From: Clostridiaceae bacterium
Lineage (GTDB): Bacteria; Bacillota; Clostridia; Lachnospirales; Lachnospiraceae
Length of the DNA: 64,000 bases
Reading direction: 5' to 3'
NCBI GenBank assembly: GCA_902363735.1
Contig: CABJBA010000003.1
Location: forward strand, 124,001-188,000
Below are positions 43,745 to 53,114 of the stretch, in pieces (within the stretch, counting starts at the first letter, position 1; every line of letters begins with the position of its first letter). Below the pieces are notes generated by a model. That model was not told the origin of the DNA and did not search any database. It saw only the letters and a program-made list of their open reading frames with translations. Made by a program: the position numbers and the translations under genes.

Positions 43745-43924
43745 TTATTCAGCAGAAATAATTTCTTTCTTGTTATAAGAACCACAAGCCTTGCATACTC
43801 TGTGAGGCATCATAAGTTCACCGCACTTGCTGCACTTTACTAAATTTGGAGCACTCATCTTCCAGTTTGCTCTACGTTTGTCTCTACGACCTTTAGAAGA
43901 TTTGTTCTTTGGACAGATAGACAT
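43745..43924 (-). CDS. rpmF: 50S ribosomal protein L32
   Basis: The 59-aa protein starts MSICPKNKSSKGRRDKRRAN and carries the zinc-ribbon Cys pairs CSKCG and CKACG. It lies 2 bp after the YceD gene, the usual arrangement in Firmicutes. AGGAGG ribosome site. Confidence 0.97.
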   Translation of the reverse strand: MSICPKNKSSKGRRDKRRANWKMSAPNLVKCSKCGELMMPHRVCKACGSYNKKEIISAE

Positions 43925-43926
43925 GG

Positions 43927-44454
43927 TTACACCTCCTTAAACTTTTTAAAAATATCCTGGATGACTGCCATTCTTGGGTCTGCCGACCTAATATCGCAGT
44001 CACAAGTCTCATGATTGAGATTTGTTCCACATCTATTACAAATCCCCTTACAGTTTTCACTGCAGAGAACTTTCATAGGCAGGTTCAGTATGAGTTCATC
44101 ACAAACCAACTGGTCTACATCCAGATTATAACCATTAACATATGGTTGTTCTTCGAGTTTCTCAATACGTTCCTCTTCCGTCTCATCTAAATCAATGGTA
44201 CGAATGATCTCAAGATCCAAATCAACAGGCACAGGATCGAGACAGCGGTCACATGGAAAAGCGAGAGAAAGTCTGGCCTTCCCTTCAATCTCCAGTTTCT
44301 TGCCTCCCAGGTTCATAATACGCAGCACGACTGGTTCTGCCGATACCACTTCATACTCACAACCCGGTCCGTGATAAGCCTTCATCTCAATGTGAGGAGT
44401 GTAGGTCTTCTCTTTTCCCTCTAGGGTAAACAACTCGGTTAAATTAATAAGCAT
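43927..44454 (-). CDS. YceD/DUF177 family protein
   Basis: The 175-aa protein has an N-terminal beta region and the C-terminal family motif CDRCLDPVPVDLDLEI...VDQLVCDELILNLPMKVLCSENCKGICNRCGTNLN, including Cys pairs. DUF177 proteins are co-transcribed with rpmF and are linked to 23S rRNA maturation in some bacteria and plants. Confidence 0.92.
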   Translation of the reverse strand: MLINLTELFTLEGKEKTYTPHIEMKAYHGPGCEYEVVSAEPVVLRIMNLGGKKLEIEGKARLSLAFPCDRCLDPVPVDLDLEIIRTIDLDETEEERIEKLEEQPYVNGYNLDVDQLVCDELILNLPMKVLCSENCKGICNRCGTNLNHETCDCDIRSADPRMAVIQDIFKKFKEV

Positions 44455-44481
44455 ATTAGTCTCCTAATACGCACCTAGATT

Positions 44482-44510
44482 ATTATACATAGGCACGCAC
44501 TATTTGTCAA
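44482..44510 (-). promoter_or_regulatory. consensus promoter of yceD-rpmF
   Basis: Perfect TTGACA (44505-44510) and TATAAT (44482-44487) on the reverse strand, 17-bp spacer, 28 bp before the ATG. Confidence 0.85.
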
Positions 44511-44564
44511 CAAATATTTCCATATTTGTTCACAGTTAAATACAGTCTGCCACATTGTCTGCAA

Positions 44565-45758
44565 TTAGATTAATGCTTTTGTCTGTCTTGCAATAGAAAG
44601 CTCTTCGTTGGTAGGAATAACGCATACCTTTACCTTAGACTCAGGTGTGGAGATCATAACGCGCTTTCCTCTTAACTTATTAGCTTCACTGTCAATAGTA
44701 ACGCCAAGGTAACCTAAATATTCAGATATTGCTCCTCTGATAGGTTTGTCATTCTCTCCTACACCTGCTGTAAATACAATTGCATCTACACCGTTCATAG
44801 CTGCTGTATAAGCGCCGATGTACTTTGCCACACGGTAGATGTACGCCTCAATCGCAATGTCTGCTAAATGGTTTCCTTCTGCCTGAGCCTTCTGCACATC
44901 GCGGAAATCACTGGAAATTCCGCCGGACATACCGAGAATACCAGACTTTTTATTGAGGATATCAATTACTTCATTAACACTTTTGCCCTCTTTGCTGCAG
45001 ATGAACTGAACAACAGCAGGATCAATGTCACCGCTTCTGGTACCCATAATAAGTCCCTCTAAAGGAGTAAATCCCATGCTGGTGTCCACGCACTTGCCTC
45101 CGATAGAAGCAGTGATGCTGGCACCGTTTCCTAAATGGCATACAATAACCTTGCCCGTTTCAGCATCAAGATCACAGAACTGTAACGCTTCCTGGGATAC
45201 ATAGCTGTGGCTTGTACCATGGAAGCCATAACGGCGGATGCTGTACTTTTCAAAGTATTCCTGGGGAATCGCATACATGGAAGCTTTTTCAGGCATCTTC
45301 ATACCAAAAGCAGTATCAAATACAGCAACATTCGGCACTCCCGGAATTGCATCTTCGCAGGCTTCGATTCCCATTAAGTTTGCAGGATTGTGAAGAGGTC
45401 CTAAATCGAAGCAGTCACGAATTACTTTTTTCACATCTTCATTAACTATGATGGAATCACTGTAAACTGTACCAGCATGAAGAACACGGTGTCCTACAGC
45501 TGTAATCTCACTCACATCCTTGATCACGCCATATTCTGCGTCAAGAAGAGCATCCATAACCATCTTAATGGCAACCTTGTGGTCAGGCATCTCTTTCTCC
45601 ACTACCAGCTTGTCTTTTCCTTCTGCCTCATGAGTCAGCTTGGAGCCGTTGATTCCAATTCTCTCACAGATACCTTTCGCCAATACTCCCTCATTCTCCA
45701 TATCAATAATCTGATACTTCAAAGAAGAGCTGCCGCAGTTGATGATCAAAATTTTCAT
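44565..45758 (-). CDS. ackA: acetate kinase
   Basis: The 397-aa enzyme has INCGSSSLKYQII at the N-terminus, HRVLHAG, DTAFGMKMP, RRYGFHGTSH with catalytic Arg/His, CHLGNGASI and GEND near the C-terminus. It interconverts acetyl phosphate and acetate with ATP formation. The phosphotransacetylase gene that often precedes it is not adjacent; the divergent neighbour is tmcAL. Confidence 0.97.
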   Translation of the reverse strand: MKILIINCGSSSLKYQIIDMENEGVLAKGICERIGINGSKLTHEAEGKDKLVVEKEMPDHKVAIKMVMDALLDAEYGVIKDVSEITAVGHRVLHAGTVYSDSIIVNEDVKKVIRDCFDLGPLHNPANLMGIEACEDAIPGVPNVAVFDTAFGMKMPEKASMYAIPQEYFEKYSIRRYGFHGTSHSYVSQEALQFCDLDAETGKVIVCHLGNGASITASIGGKCVDTSMGFTPLEGLIMGTRSGDIDPAVVQFICSKEGKSVNEVIDILNKKSGILGMSGGISSDFRDVQKAQAEGNHLADIAIEAYIYRVAKYIGAYTAAMNGVDAIVFTAGVGENDKPIRGAISEYLGYLGVTIDSEANKLRGKRVMISTPESKVKVCVIPTNEELSIARQTKALI

Positions 45759-45858
45759 AAAATATATCCTCCTTAAATGTTTATACCATTCTTCATACCA
45801 TTCTCCGCAGCCTTACTCGTGTCATTGCACATAGTAAGGTCAAAATGACGTCCATCCT

Positions 45859-45887
45859 ATTCTAGGGGTATTTCTTAAAATTTTCAA
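45859..45887 (-). promoter_or_regulatory. ackA promoter
   Basis: Reverse-strand TTGAAA (45882-45887), 17-bp spacer, TAGAAT (45859-45864), leaving a leader of about 95 nt. Confidence 0.6.
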
Positions 45888-45905
45888 GTGTTGTTACGAA
45901 ATAAT

Positions 45906-45934
45906 TTGCATTTTTTACGAAACAATTGCATAAT
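45906..45934 (+). promoter_or_regulatory. tmcAL promoter
   Basis: TTGCAT (45906-45911), 17-bp spacer, CATAAT (45929-45934), 30 bp before the ATG; back to back with the ackA promoter. Confidence 0.55.
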
Positions 45935-45963
45935 AGAATATAAAAAGACGAAGGACGCGTTTT

Positions 45964-47226
45964 ATGTCAAAAAATAAACAATCTTGTGCTGTCGGAATTA
46001 TAGCGGAATACAATCCATTTCACAATGGACATGCCTATCATATTAAAAAAGCAAAGGAACTGACCGGCTCTGATTATTGCATAATAGCAATGAGCGGTGA
46101 TTTTGTTCAAAGAGGCGCCCCGGCTATTTATGACAAACATACCAGAACTGCTATGGCCTTATCCTGCGGAGCCGATCTGGTGCTTGAAATCCCCTCTCTC
46201 TTTGCCTCCAGCAGTGCGGAAGACTTTGCTGCCTGCGGAGTGGCTCTCTTAGACAGTCTGGGGGTAATCAATTCCCTTTGCTTTGGAAGTGAATCCGGCG
46301 ATGTGGGAAAGCTTTCAGGAATTGCTTCTATTTTAGCCACAGAACCTGTGTCTTATACCGAACACTTAAAAAAGGCCTTAAAAAACGGAGCTACCTTTCC
46401 GGAAGCGAGAAACCACGGGCTTATCTCCAGCGGAGTGTTAGGAGCGGAAGATGCCTCTATTCTGGCTTCCCCCAACAACATCCTGGGAATTGAATACTGT
46501 AAGGCACTGCACCGTCAGAAAAGCTCCATGATTCCTGTCACGATCTCCCGGGAAGGCATGGGATACCACGAGACCGGTCTTACAGAAGGCGTCTATGGCT
46601 CTGCCACCGGCATCCGGAAGGCCCTGAAAGAGAGTTGTGGACACTTAGCGGCGGAAACCCCGGCCTTGTTACATGTTCCCGAACCTGTAACAGAGATGAT
46701 GAAACAGGGCTTTCCAATGTTTCCTCAGGATTTAAGCGGGCTATTAAACACTTCCCTGCTGCGTCTGGCCCAGGAAGGAACATCTTACAAAAAATTTGCC
46801 GATGTTTCCAAAGAACTGGCAGCCAGAATTCAGGGACAGCTTCCTGATTACCTTTCCTTCGAAGAAAAGGTGGGTAGCTTAAAAACCAGGCAATACACCT
46901 ATACCCGGGTCAGCAGAGCCCTCCTTCACATCATTTTGGATGTCACTTTGGACAAGGTTCAGTCAGGACGGAGGGTTGGATATGCCCCTTATGCCAGAGT
47001 TCTGGGCTTTAAAAAGGCCTCCTCAGGCCTTATGGGAGAAATAAAACAGAGAGGGAGCATCCCTCTCATAACAAAAACTGCCGACGCAGGTATGACGTTA
47101 AAAGGAGACGCCTGGTCCATGCTTTCGCAGGACTTTTACTGCTCCCATATCTATCAGACCCTTGTTCAGGACAAATATCATATAAAACGGAACAATGAAT
47201 TTACTCAACCCCTCATCATCTTATGA
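45964..47226 (+). CDS. tmcAL: tRNA(Met) cytidine acetate ligase
   Basis: The 420-aa protein is of the nucleotidyltransferase family: GIIAEYNPFHNGHAYHI carries the HxGH-type motif, then IIAMSGDFVQRGAPAIYDKHTRTAMAL and SPNNILGIEYCKAL. TmcAL makes N4-acetylcytidine at the wobble base of elongator tRNA-Met using acetate and ATP. Its divergence from ackA, which handles acetate, is interesting. Ends overlapping the convergent NUDIX gene by 6 bp. Confidence 0.93.
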   Translation: MSKNKQSCAVGIIAEYNPFHNGHAYHIKKAKELTGSDYCIIAMSGDFVQRGAPAIYDKHTRTAMALSCGADLVLEIPSLFASSSAEDFAACGVALLDSLGVINSLCFGSESGDVGKLSGIASILATEPVSYTEHLKKALKNGATFPEARNHGLISSGVLGAEDASILASPNNILGIEYCKALHRQKSSMIPVTISREGMGYHETGLTEGVYGSATGIRKALKESCGHLAAETPALLHVPEPVTEMMKQGFPMFPQDLSGLLNTSLLRLAQEGTSYKKFADVSKELAARIQGQLPDYLSFEEKVGSLKTRQYTYTRVSRALLHIILDVTLDKVQSGRRVGYAPYARVLGFKKASSGLMGEIKQRGSIPLITKTADAGMTLKGDAWSMLSQDFYCSHIYQTLVQDKYHIKRNNEFTQPLIIL

Positions 47227-47727
47227 CGAGGGGTTTAAAAATTCCTGTATCCTGTCTTTGTATAAAAGGAATCGGGATTTCGGAACCACAATCCCCTGTT
47301 CCCACATCGTAAGAAGATGGTCAAACGTGACAAACATGGCATCAACTACTTCCTCTGGCTGAATCACCACATCTTCAATCCCCACCTTCTGCCTTGTGAT
47401 ATAAGTATCAATAAACCGTTCCTCCTGACGGATAGAATGAATCAAAACCAGTTCTTCCTTCTCCGCCCTGATTCCCGTCTCCTCCCCAAGTTCCCTGACA
47501 GCTCCCTCCAGACTGGTCTCTCCTGCCTGAACAGAGCCTCCGGTACACTCCCACATCAGTCCATGGGCCTTGTCCGGATGCCGTTTGGTCAGAAGAATCT
47601 CCTTTTTATCATTGATCAGCCAGACATCGGAAATCAGATGATATTCTCCTTCTCCAAGTGGAACTCCCCTTACATGAGTCCGCTCCATGCTTTCCTTGTT
47701 TTCATCATATAGATCCCAAAGCTCCAT
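47221..47727 (-). CDS. NUDIX hydrolase
   Basis: The 168-aa protein has an intact Nudix box GGSVQAGETSLEGAVRELGEETG. The N-terminal WDLYDENKESMERTHVRG resembles the isopentenyl-diphosphate isomerase-like Nudix subgroup common in Firmicutes. Substrate unknown. Ribosome site GGAGG 8 bp before the ATG. Confidence 0.9.
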   Translation of the reverse strand: MELWDLYDENKESMERTHVRGVPLGEGEYHLISDVWLINDKKEILLTKRHPDKAHGLMWECTGGSVQAGETSLEGAVRELGEETGIRAEKEELVLIHSIRQEERFIDTYITRQKVGIEDVVIQPEEVVDAMFVTFDHLLTMWEQGIVVPKSRFLLYKDRIQEFLNPSS

Positions 47728-47763
47728 AAGCCATACCTCCTGCCATAAATATTATTACTATGG

Positions 47764-48108
47764 TTAAAAGTTGGTTCCATTCCAGCCCCAGTGCTCGGCT
47801 TCCTCGTATTTTATATAAATCTTATCCTGGGAAATACCTAGAACTTCCTTATAGATCTTGCTGATTTCAGCAGTCAGAAGTTCATAATCACGTTTTGAGG
47901 CTCGTCCTAATATTTTCACTTCAATAAAGGCTATTTTGGTATTGCATTTTCCTTTAAAATAAAGAGAACACTCATCCTCAAAGCCAAGCATCAGCCAGCT
48001 TTCTGTCTTTCCCGGAATCAGACTGATGGCATCTCCAAGCTTTGTTTTCAATACTTCTTTATCTTCCTCTGACAGGGCCACATTTACTTTTGAATTAATG
48101 TAGGGCAT
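47764..48108 (-). CDS. MIF-like tautomerase family protein
   Basis: The 114-aa protein keeps the catalytic N-terminal Pro after Met removal (MPYINSKVNV) and the MIF-family layout (SWLMLGFEDECSLYFKGKC...AFIEVKILG). Members tautomerise phenylpyruvate in vitro; the physiological role in bacteria is unclear. AAGGAGG ribosome site. Confidence 0.82.
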   Translation of the reverse strand: MPYINSKVNVALSEEDKEVLKTKLGDAISLIPGKTESWLMLGFEDECSLYFKGKCNTKIAFIEVKILGRASKRDYELLTAEISKIYKEVLGISQDKIYIKYEEAEHWGWNGTNF

Positions 48109-48172
48109 GACAATCTCCTCCTTAGAATTTTCTTTCTATCATAACATATAAGGCAGGAAAATACTATCCCTG

Positions 48173-49339
48173 TTATTCCGGCTGCATAAGTCCGGCAAGG
48201 GTCTGGCCTGTATGAAGAAATTTTAAAATTTCCTCAATTTCCCGGCGGTTGTCTTTTTTTTCGCCCTGCTTTACCGCCCGGATCAAAATATTCTTAGGCG
48301 TATGCTCCATATCAATAAATTCCAGAATCTGAGTGCGGTATCCCTGGTTTTCCAGAATTTCAGCCCTTAACGCATCCGTATAAAGGGCGGCCATCCGTTC
48401 CTTGATAATCCCGTATTGAAGAATCGGAGCCAGGAGCTGGTTTTCTATTTGCTGATTCAGCTCATGCTGACAACAGGGAACAGATAATATGACGGAAGCC
48501 CCCCATTTTACCGCCTTTGCCAGAGCATAATCCGTGGCAGTATCACAGGCATGAAGGGTTACAACCATATCCACATGATCCACCCCTTCATAGGAAGCAA
48601 TGTCTCCGTGGTAAAAATTCAGTTTGTCATATCCATATTCCCGGCTCAAATAATTGCATCGGTCAATGACCGTCTGCTTTAAATCCAGACCTATAATCCG
48701 GATGGAGTAACCCTTCAGCTCATGAAGATAATAATACATGGCAAACGTAAGATAAGACTTTCCGCATCCAAAATCAATGATCACATTTTCCCTGTTTTTA
48801 TGAAGTTTTGGAAGGATGTCTTCAATAAACTCCAGAAAACGGTTGATCTGGCGGAATTTATCATACCGGGACCTTACAATTCTTCCCTCTTGTGTCATAA
48901 CTCCAAGATCTACCAGAAAAGGGACAGGTCTTCCTTCTTCTAATATATACTGTTTCTGCCTGTTGTGAACACTGACCAAAGGGGCCGCTGAAATCTTTGG
49001 CTGCTGCCGCTTTACCTTCATACTTAAGGCTCCTTTCTTGCTTATGAGCACCCGTACCTGCCCTTTCCCTGACTCCAGTTCCATCTGGCGCAGCTTCCCC
49101 TCAAGTAAATCAGCCATGTAAACGGCGCACTCTGAAGGAGTGAAATTCCTGTGAAATGCCTGGTTTCCTACCTGTTCCTCGGCCTGGAAAACCAGCTCTC
49201 CCCGCAGCAAAAGCGGGCGTACCTTTACCTTGGATACGCCCTGCTTGTCGATGGGATTGCTGATTACAATACGAAGAAGGTTTTCATCCAGAAATTCCTC
49301 TTCTATCTGAATTAACTGCTCTCTTTCCTTTTGTTCCAT
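48173..49339 (-). CDS. SAM-dependent methyltransferase (GSTCD/Methyltransf_32-like)
   Basis: The 388-aa protein has a helical and beta N-terminal half without clear domain. From about residue 175 comes a Rossmann methyltransferase: IIDFGCGKSYLTFAMYYYL (SAM motif I), IIGLDLKQTVIDRCN, and VTLHACDTATDYAL, which is distinctive for this family. SVPCCQHELNQQI adds a Cys pair. Likely an RNA methyltransferase of broad distribution; the substrate is not known. ATG 49339 chosen; an in-frame TTG at 49351 is also possible. Confidence 0.85.
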   Translation of the reverse strand: MEQKEREQLIQIEEEFLDENLLRIVISNPIDKQGVSKVKVRPLLLRGELVFQAEEQVGNQAFHRNFTPSECAVYMADLLEGKLRQMELESGKGQVRVLISKKGALSMKVKRQQPKISAAPLVSVHNRQKQYILEEGRPVPFLVDLGVMTQEGRIVRSRYDKFRQINRFLEFIEDILPKLHKNRENVIIDFGCGKSYLTFAMYYYLHELKGYSIRIIGLDLKQTVIDRCNYLSREYGYDKLNFYHGDIASYEGVDHVDMVVTLHACDTATDYALAKAVKWGASVILSVPCCQHELNQQIENQLLAPILQYGIIKERMAALYTDALRAEILENQGYRTQILEFIDMEHTPKNILIRAVKQGEKKDNRREIEEILKFLHTGQTLAGLMQPE

Positions 49340-49362
49340 TGAATCAGGCAATTCCTTTCTCT

Positions 49363-50004
49363 TTAATTTTCCGTATCAATCCACCTTGCCCGCAAAAGCT
49401 CTGGATATGGCTCCAGATGAGCATAATCATTAAATCGTTCCACAAAGAAACACTCCGACTCCTTCTTCCACCGAACCTCCGTAATGCTGGAATTTTCAAG
49501 GGAATTCCCCAGTATACGATAGTTTTTTGGTTCCATATAAAGAAATGCCGTAACCATGGCACGGATCAATCCTCCATGAGTCACCACCGCCACATGTTCA
49601 TACCCGCTTTCTGCAATTTCCTTAAATACAGGCATAGCCCGTCGGATCACATCACCTGCGCACTCGCCTCCAGGATAAGGAATATCTGTCTCCAGCTTTT
49701 CCTGCTCCTTTTTAAAATCAGCAAACTTAACGGCAATTTCAAGGTCTGTCAGCCCTTCCATTTCACCAAAGGAAATTTCTTTAAGCTCCGGTCGTATGAT
49801 ATGTGGTGCATCCCAGAAACGGTTAGCCTCCCTGGAAGTCTCCACCGCCCGGATCAGGGAACTGGAGTAAACGGCATCTATGTTCCCGTGTTCTAACCGC
49901 TTTCCAACCAGAATGCTCTGACGGCGTCCCTCTTCAGACAGAGGTACATCTACACTGCAAAGCGTGCTGCACTGCCGCCCATGGCGGATCAGATAAATAT
50001 TCAT
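49363..50004 (-). CDS. histidine phosphatase family protein
   Basis: The 213-aa phosphoglycerate mutase-like protein has catalytic LIRHGRQ at the N-terminus, SSSLIRAVETS, the acid Glu region EISFGEMEGLTDLE and the second His in VVTHGGLIRAM. Could be a phosphoglycerate phosphatase, CobC-like or other small-molecule phosphatase. Confidence 0.9.
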   Translation of the reverse strand: MNIYLIRHGRQCSTLCSVDVPLSEEGRRQSILVGKRLEHGNIDAVYSSSLIRAVETSREANRFWDAPHIIRPELKEISFGEMEGLTDLEIAVKFADFKKEQEKLETDIPYPGGECAGDVIRRAMPVFKEIAESGYEHVAVVTHGGLIRAMVTAFLYMEPKNYRILGNSLENSSITEVRWKKESECFFVERFNDYAHLEPYPELLRARWIDTEN

Positions 50005-50027
50005 CCTCTGTAGTCTCCCTGTATCCC

Positions 50028-51392
50028 TTAATTCTTAAAGCTGTGAATAGGCGCCGGAATCCGTCCGCCTCTGGATATAAACTTTTCACAGGAAAACTTG
50101 TTAACCGGCATAACAGGAGCATAGCCTAACAAGCCACCGAATTCTACAGTCTCCCCCACTGACTTTCCAATAACAGGAATGATGCGGACAGCGGTAGTTT
50201 TCTGGTTTACCATACCAATGGCAGACTCATCGGCAATAATTCCTGCAATGGTAGAGGCCGTGGTATCTCCCGGAACAGCAATCATATCAAGTCCCACTGA
50301 GCAGACACAGGTCATTGCTTCCAGTTTTTCCAGATTGAGAGCCCCTGCAATGACAGCATCAATCATGCCCTGGTCCTCACTGACAGGAATAAAAGCACCG
50401 CTTAAGCCTCCCACATAAGAAGAAGCCATTACCCCGCCTTTTTTTACCTGGTCATTTAACATGGCAAGAGCTGCGGTGGTTCCCGGCGCTCCCACACGTT
50501 CCAGGCCCATTTCCTCCAGAATTTCTGCTACACTATCTCCTATGGCAGGAGTGGGAGCAAGGGATAAGTCAATGATTCCAAAGGGAATATTTAACCGTTT
50601 TGATGCTTCCTGGGCTACCAGCTGTCCTACACGGGTAATTTTAAATGCAGTCCTTTTTATGGTTTCACAGAGCACTCCAAAGTCTTTTCCACGGGCTGTT
50701 TCAATGGCGGTCTTTACCACTCCCGGGCCGCTGACTCCTACGTTGATAATGGCATCCGCCTCGGTGACACCATGGAAAGCGCCTGCCATAAAGGGATTAT
50801 CATCAGGAGCATTACAGAACACTACCAGTTTTGCACAGCCAAGGGAATCCCGATCCTTTGTGGCCTCCGCTGTCTTTAAAACGATTTCTCCCATAAGAGC
50901 AACTCCGTCCATATTGATTCCAGTCTTGGTGGAACCTACGTTGACAGAACTGCACACCCGCTCCGTACAGGAAAGGGCCTGAGGGATAGAACAGATTAAA
51001 TTCCGGTCCGCTGCAGTCATTCCCTTGCTTACCAAAGCAGAATATCCTCCAATAAAGTTTACTCCCACCTCTTTTGCTGCCTTATCAAGTGTTGCTGCAA
51101 TCGTCACAAAGTCCTCAGGAGTTTTACAGGCCGCACCTCCCACCATGGCAATTGGGGTGACGGAAATTCTCTTATTTACTATAGGGATTCCAAAATCCCG
51201 CTCAATTTCCTTTCCAACTGCCACCAGATTTTTTGCAATTGTGGTGATCTTATGATAAATCTTTTCATTGACCGCATTTAAATCGCTGTCACAGCAGTCT
51301 AAAAGGCTGATGCCCATGGTAATAGTACGCACATCAAACCTCTCCTGCTCAATCATTTTATTTGTTTCATTTACTTCAAACATATTCAGCAT
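50028..51392 (-). CDS. UPF0210/DUF711 family protein
   Basis: The 454-aa protein is of the conserved UPF0210 (PFL-like) family, without an agreed function: [78 protein letters not shown]. It follows an ACT-domain gene by 39 bp; this pairing is conserved in many Firmicutes and archaea, suggesting ligand-controlled action. Confidence 0.92.
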   Translation of the reverse strand: MLNMFEVNETNKMIEQERFDVRTITMGISLLDCCDSDLNAVNEKIYHKITTIAKNLVAVGKEIERDFGIPIVNKRISVTPIAMVGGAACKTPEDFVTIAATLDKAAKEVGVNFIGGYSALVSKGMTAADRNLICSIPQALSCTERVCSSVNVGSTKTGINMDGVALMGEIVLKTAEATKDRDSLGCAKLVVFCNAPDDNPFMAGAFHGVTEADAIINVGVSGPGVVKTAIETARGKDFGVLCETIKRTAFKITRVGQLVAQEASKRLNIPFGIIDLSLAPTPAIGDSVAEILEEMGLERVGAPGTTAALAMLNDQVKKGGVMASSYVGGLSGAFIPVSEDQGMIDAVIAGALNLEKLEAMTCVCSVGLDMIAVPGDTTASTIAGIIADESAIGMVNQKTTAVRIIPVIGKSVGETVEFGGLLGYAPVMPVNKFSCEKFISRGGRIPAPIHSFKN

Positions 51393-51431
51393 ATGGAAAA
51401 CCCTTCCTTTTCTTAAACCTGGCTGTCATCA

Positions 51432-51704
51432 TTAGATACGGTGCATGCTGGTGAAAATTTCCTCACGCTGGCATTTTACCTTAACACCGATTTCATCTCC
51501 CAGCCGCTCCAGCTCATCAGCAATTTCTCCGAAAGGCCTTACTGCTTCATTCATATCTACAACCATCATCATATTAAAAAAACCTTGTACAATGGTCTGG
51601 GAAATATCCAGAATATTCACTTGGCTGTCTGCCAAATGAGTACAGATCTTTGCAATGATTCCCACGGTGTCTTTTCCAACTACTGTAATAATCGTTCTGT
51701 TCAT
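51432..51704 (-). CDS. ACT domain protein (UPF0237)
   Basis: A single ACT domain of 90 aa: RTIITVVGKDTVGIIAKICTHLADSQVNILDISQTIV. ACT domains bind amino acids or related ligands. Paired with the UPF0210 gene downstream; RBS GAGGAG. Confidence 0.93.
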   Translation of the reverse strand: MNRTIITVVGKDTVGIIAKICTHLADSQVNILDISQTIVQGFFNMMMVVDMNEAVRPFGEIADELERLGDEIGVKVKCQREEIFTSMHRI

Positions 51705-51719
51705 TGTATTTCTCCTCTT

Positions 51720-52517
51720 TTATACGGTGATAATTTCTGACATCTGATCTCTTTTTGCAACGGCTATGGAAAAATCTGATGCCTTAAAGGGATGGTCTCC
51801 CTCGGTGATTTCCAACTTTACAGTTTCGTAAGCCAGCTCTTCGTAATTATTTTCCTTGCTCAAATGCCCAAGCAGGATTTTCTTTAAATTCTCGTGGAGA
51901 ATACAACATAACAATCTGCCTGCATTCTCGTTGGAAAGATGGCCGTGATCTCCAAGGATACGGCGCTTTAAGTAATAGGGATAAGGACCTGCCTGCAGCA
52001 TGTTCACATCGTGATTAGATTCTAAAAGCACTGCATCAAGGCCCTGAAGGTTGTCAATGATGTACTGGTCAAAATGCCCCATGTCCGTGGCAACTGCAAC
52101 AGACTTATGATCATGCTGTATCCGGTAAGCCACTGGATTTGCCGCATCGTGGTCAATGGAAAATGGCTTTACCTCTAAATCCCCTAAAAAAAATCCCACA
52201 TCAGGGCAGATGGAGCAGAATAACTCCTTTGGATATTCTCCAAGATACTTCTGCTTTGATACCTCCTCCAATGTCTCCTTTGTCCCATATATGGGAACTC
52301 CGTATTTCCTGGCCAATACTCCCAGACCCTTAGTATGGTCAGAGTGTTCATGGGTGATCACGATTCCGGTCAGCTCGCTTCCCTTTACTCCTATTTCATT
52401 TAATCCCTGTTCGATCCGTTTGTTGCTGATCCCGGCATCCACCAGGAGGTGGGTGGTATCAGAGCCCACATAAATACAGTTTCCACTGCTTCCGCTTGCA
52501 ATGCTTACCAGTCTCAT
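51720..52517 (-). CDS. MBL-fold hydrolase, WalJ/YycJ-like
   Basis: The 265-aa protein opens with RLVSIASGSSGNCIYVGSD and has the metal motif ITHEHSDHTKGLGVLARKYG, ATDMGHF, ESNHDVNML and LGDHGHLSNENAG. These are features of YycJ/WalJ, a DNA-linked nuclease-like hydrolase. It overlaps coaE by 4 bp, so it belongs to the polA-coaE operon, consistent with a DNA maintenance role. Confidence 0.9.
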   Translation of the reverse strand: MRLVSIASGSSGNCIYVGSDTTHLLVDAGISNKRIEQGLNEIGVKGSELTGIVITHEHSDHTKGLGVLARKYGVPIYGTKETLEEVSKQKYLGEYPKELFCSICPDVGFFLGDLEVKPFSIDHDAANPVAYRIQHDHKSVAVATDMGHFDQYIIDNLQGLDAVLLESNHDVNMLQAGPYPYYLKRRILGDHGHLSNENAGRLLCCILHENLKKILLGHLSKENNYEELAYETVKLEITEGDHPFKASDFSIAVAKRDQMSEIITV

Positions 52518-53101
52518 ATTCTCCTCTTTTCCTTAAGAAGCTTCTTCAATTGGCTCCTGACTCCTTCTATGGAGCCGTCATTTTCAATCACCTGGTCACC
52601 GAGGGATAAGAACATTTCCTCAGAAGCCTGGCTTGCCATCATACTTTCTGAGCGTTCCTTCGTATACCCTCTGTTTTCCGCCAGACGGCGGGCCCGGTTT
52701 TCCTTTGATGCACGGACATACCAGATTTCATCGCAGCAGTCCCTGGCCACTTTGTCCATAATTGCAAATTCTATCACAATAAGCCCGGCTTGGGAAGCAG
52801 AAATTTTATCTTTCACTGATTTCCACACCATCGGATGGATAATGGAATCCACTGTTTTCCTATCTTTTTCATCTGTAAAAATTCGGGCAGCCAGAAGAGG
52901 ACGGTCAATACTTCCATCCGGCTTTAAGAAACTGCTTCCCATAGCTTCCACTATCGCAGCATAGCCCTTTTTTCCTGTTTCCATCAGACTGCGGGCAACT
53001 TCATCAGTTTCAATAGTTTCGGCTCCGTACTCCTTGGAAAGAATCCCAAGAACCAGGCTTTTTCCAGCTCCCACGCCTCCGGTCAATCCAATCACTTTCA
53101 T
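52514..53101 (-). CDS. coaE: dephospho-CoA kinase
   Basis: The 195-aa enzyme has the P-loop MKVIGLTGGVGAGKS, ETDEVAR, IHPMVW and the lid region RASKENRARRLAENRGYTKE. It is the last step of CoA synthesis. Start 53101 follows AAGGGG; the longer reading overlaps polA. The polA-coaE order is common in Firmicutes. Confidence 0.95.
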   Translation of the reverse strand: MKVIGLTGGVGAGKSLVLGILSKEYGAETIETDEVARSLMETGKKGYAAIVEAMGSSFLKPDGSIDRPLLAARIFTDEKDRKTVDSIIHPMVWKSVKDKISASQAGLIVIEFAIMDKVARDCCDEIWYVRASKENRARRLAENRGYTKERSESMMASQASEEMFLSLGDQVIENDGSIEGVRSQLKKLLKEKRRI

Positions 53102-53114
53102 GATATCCAGCCCC

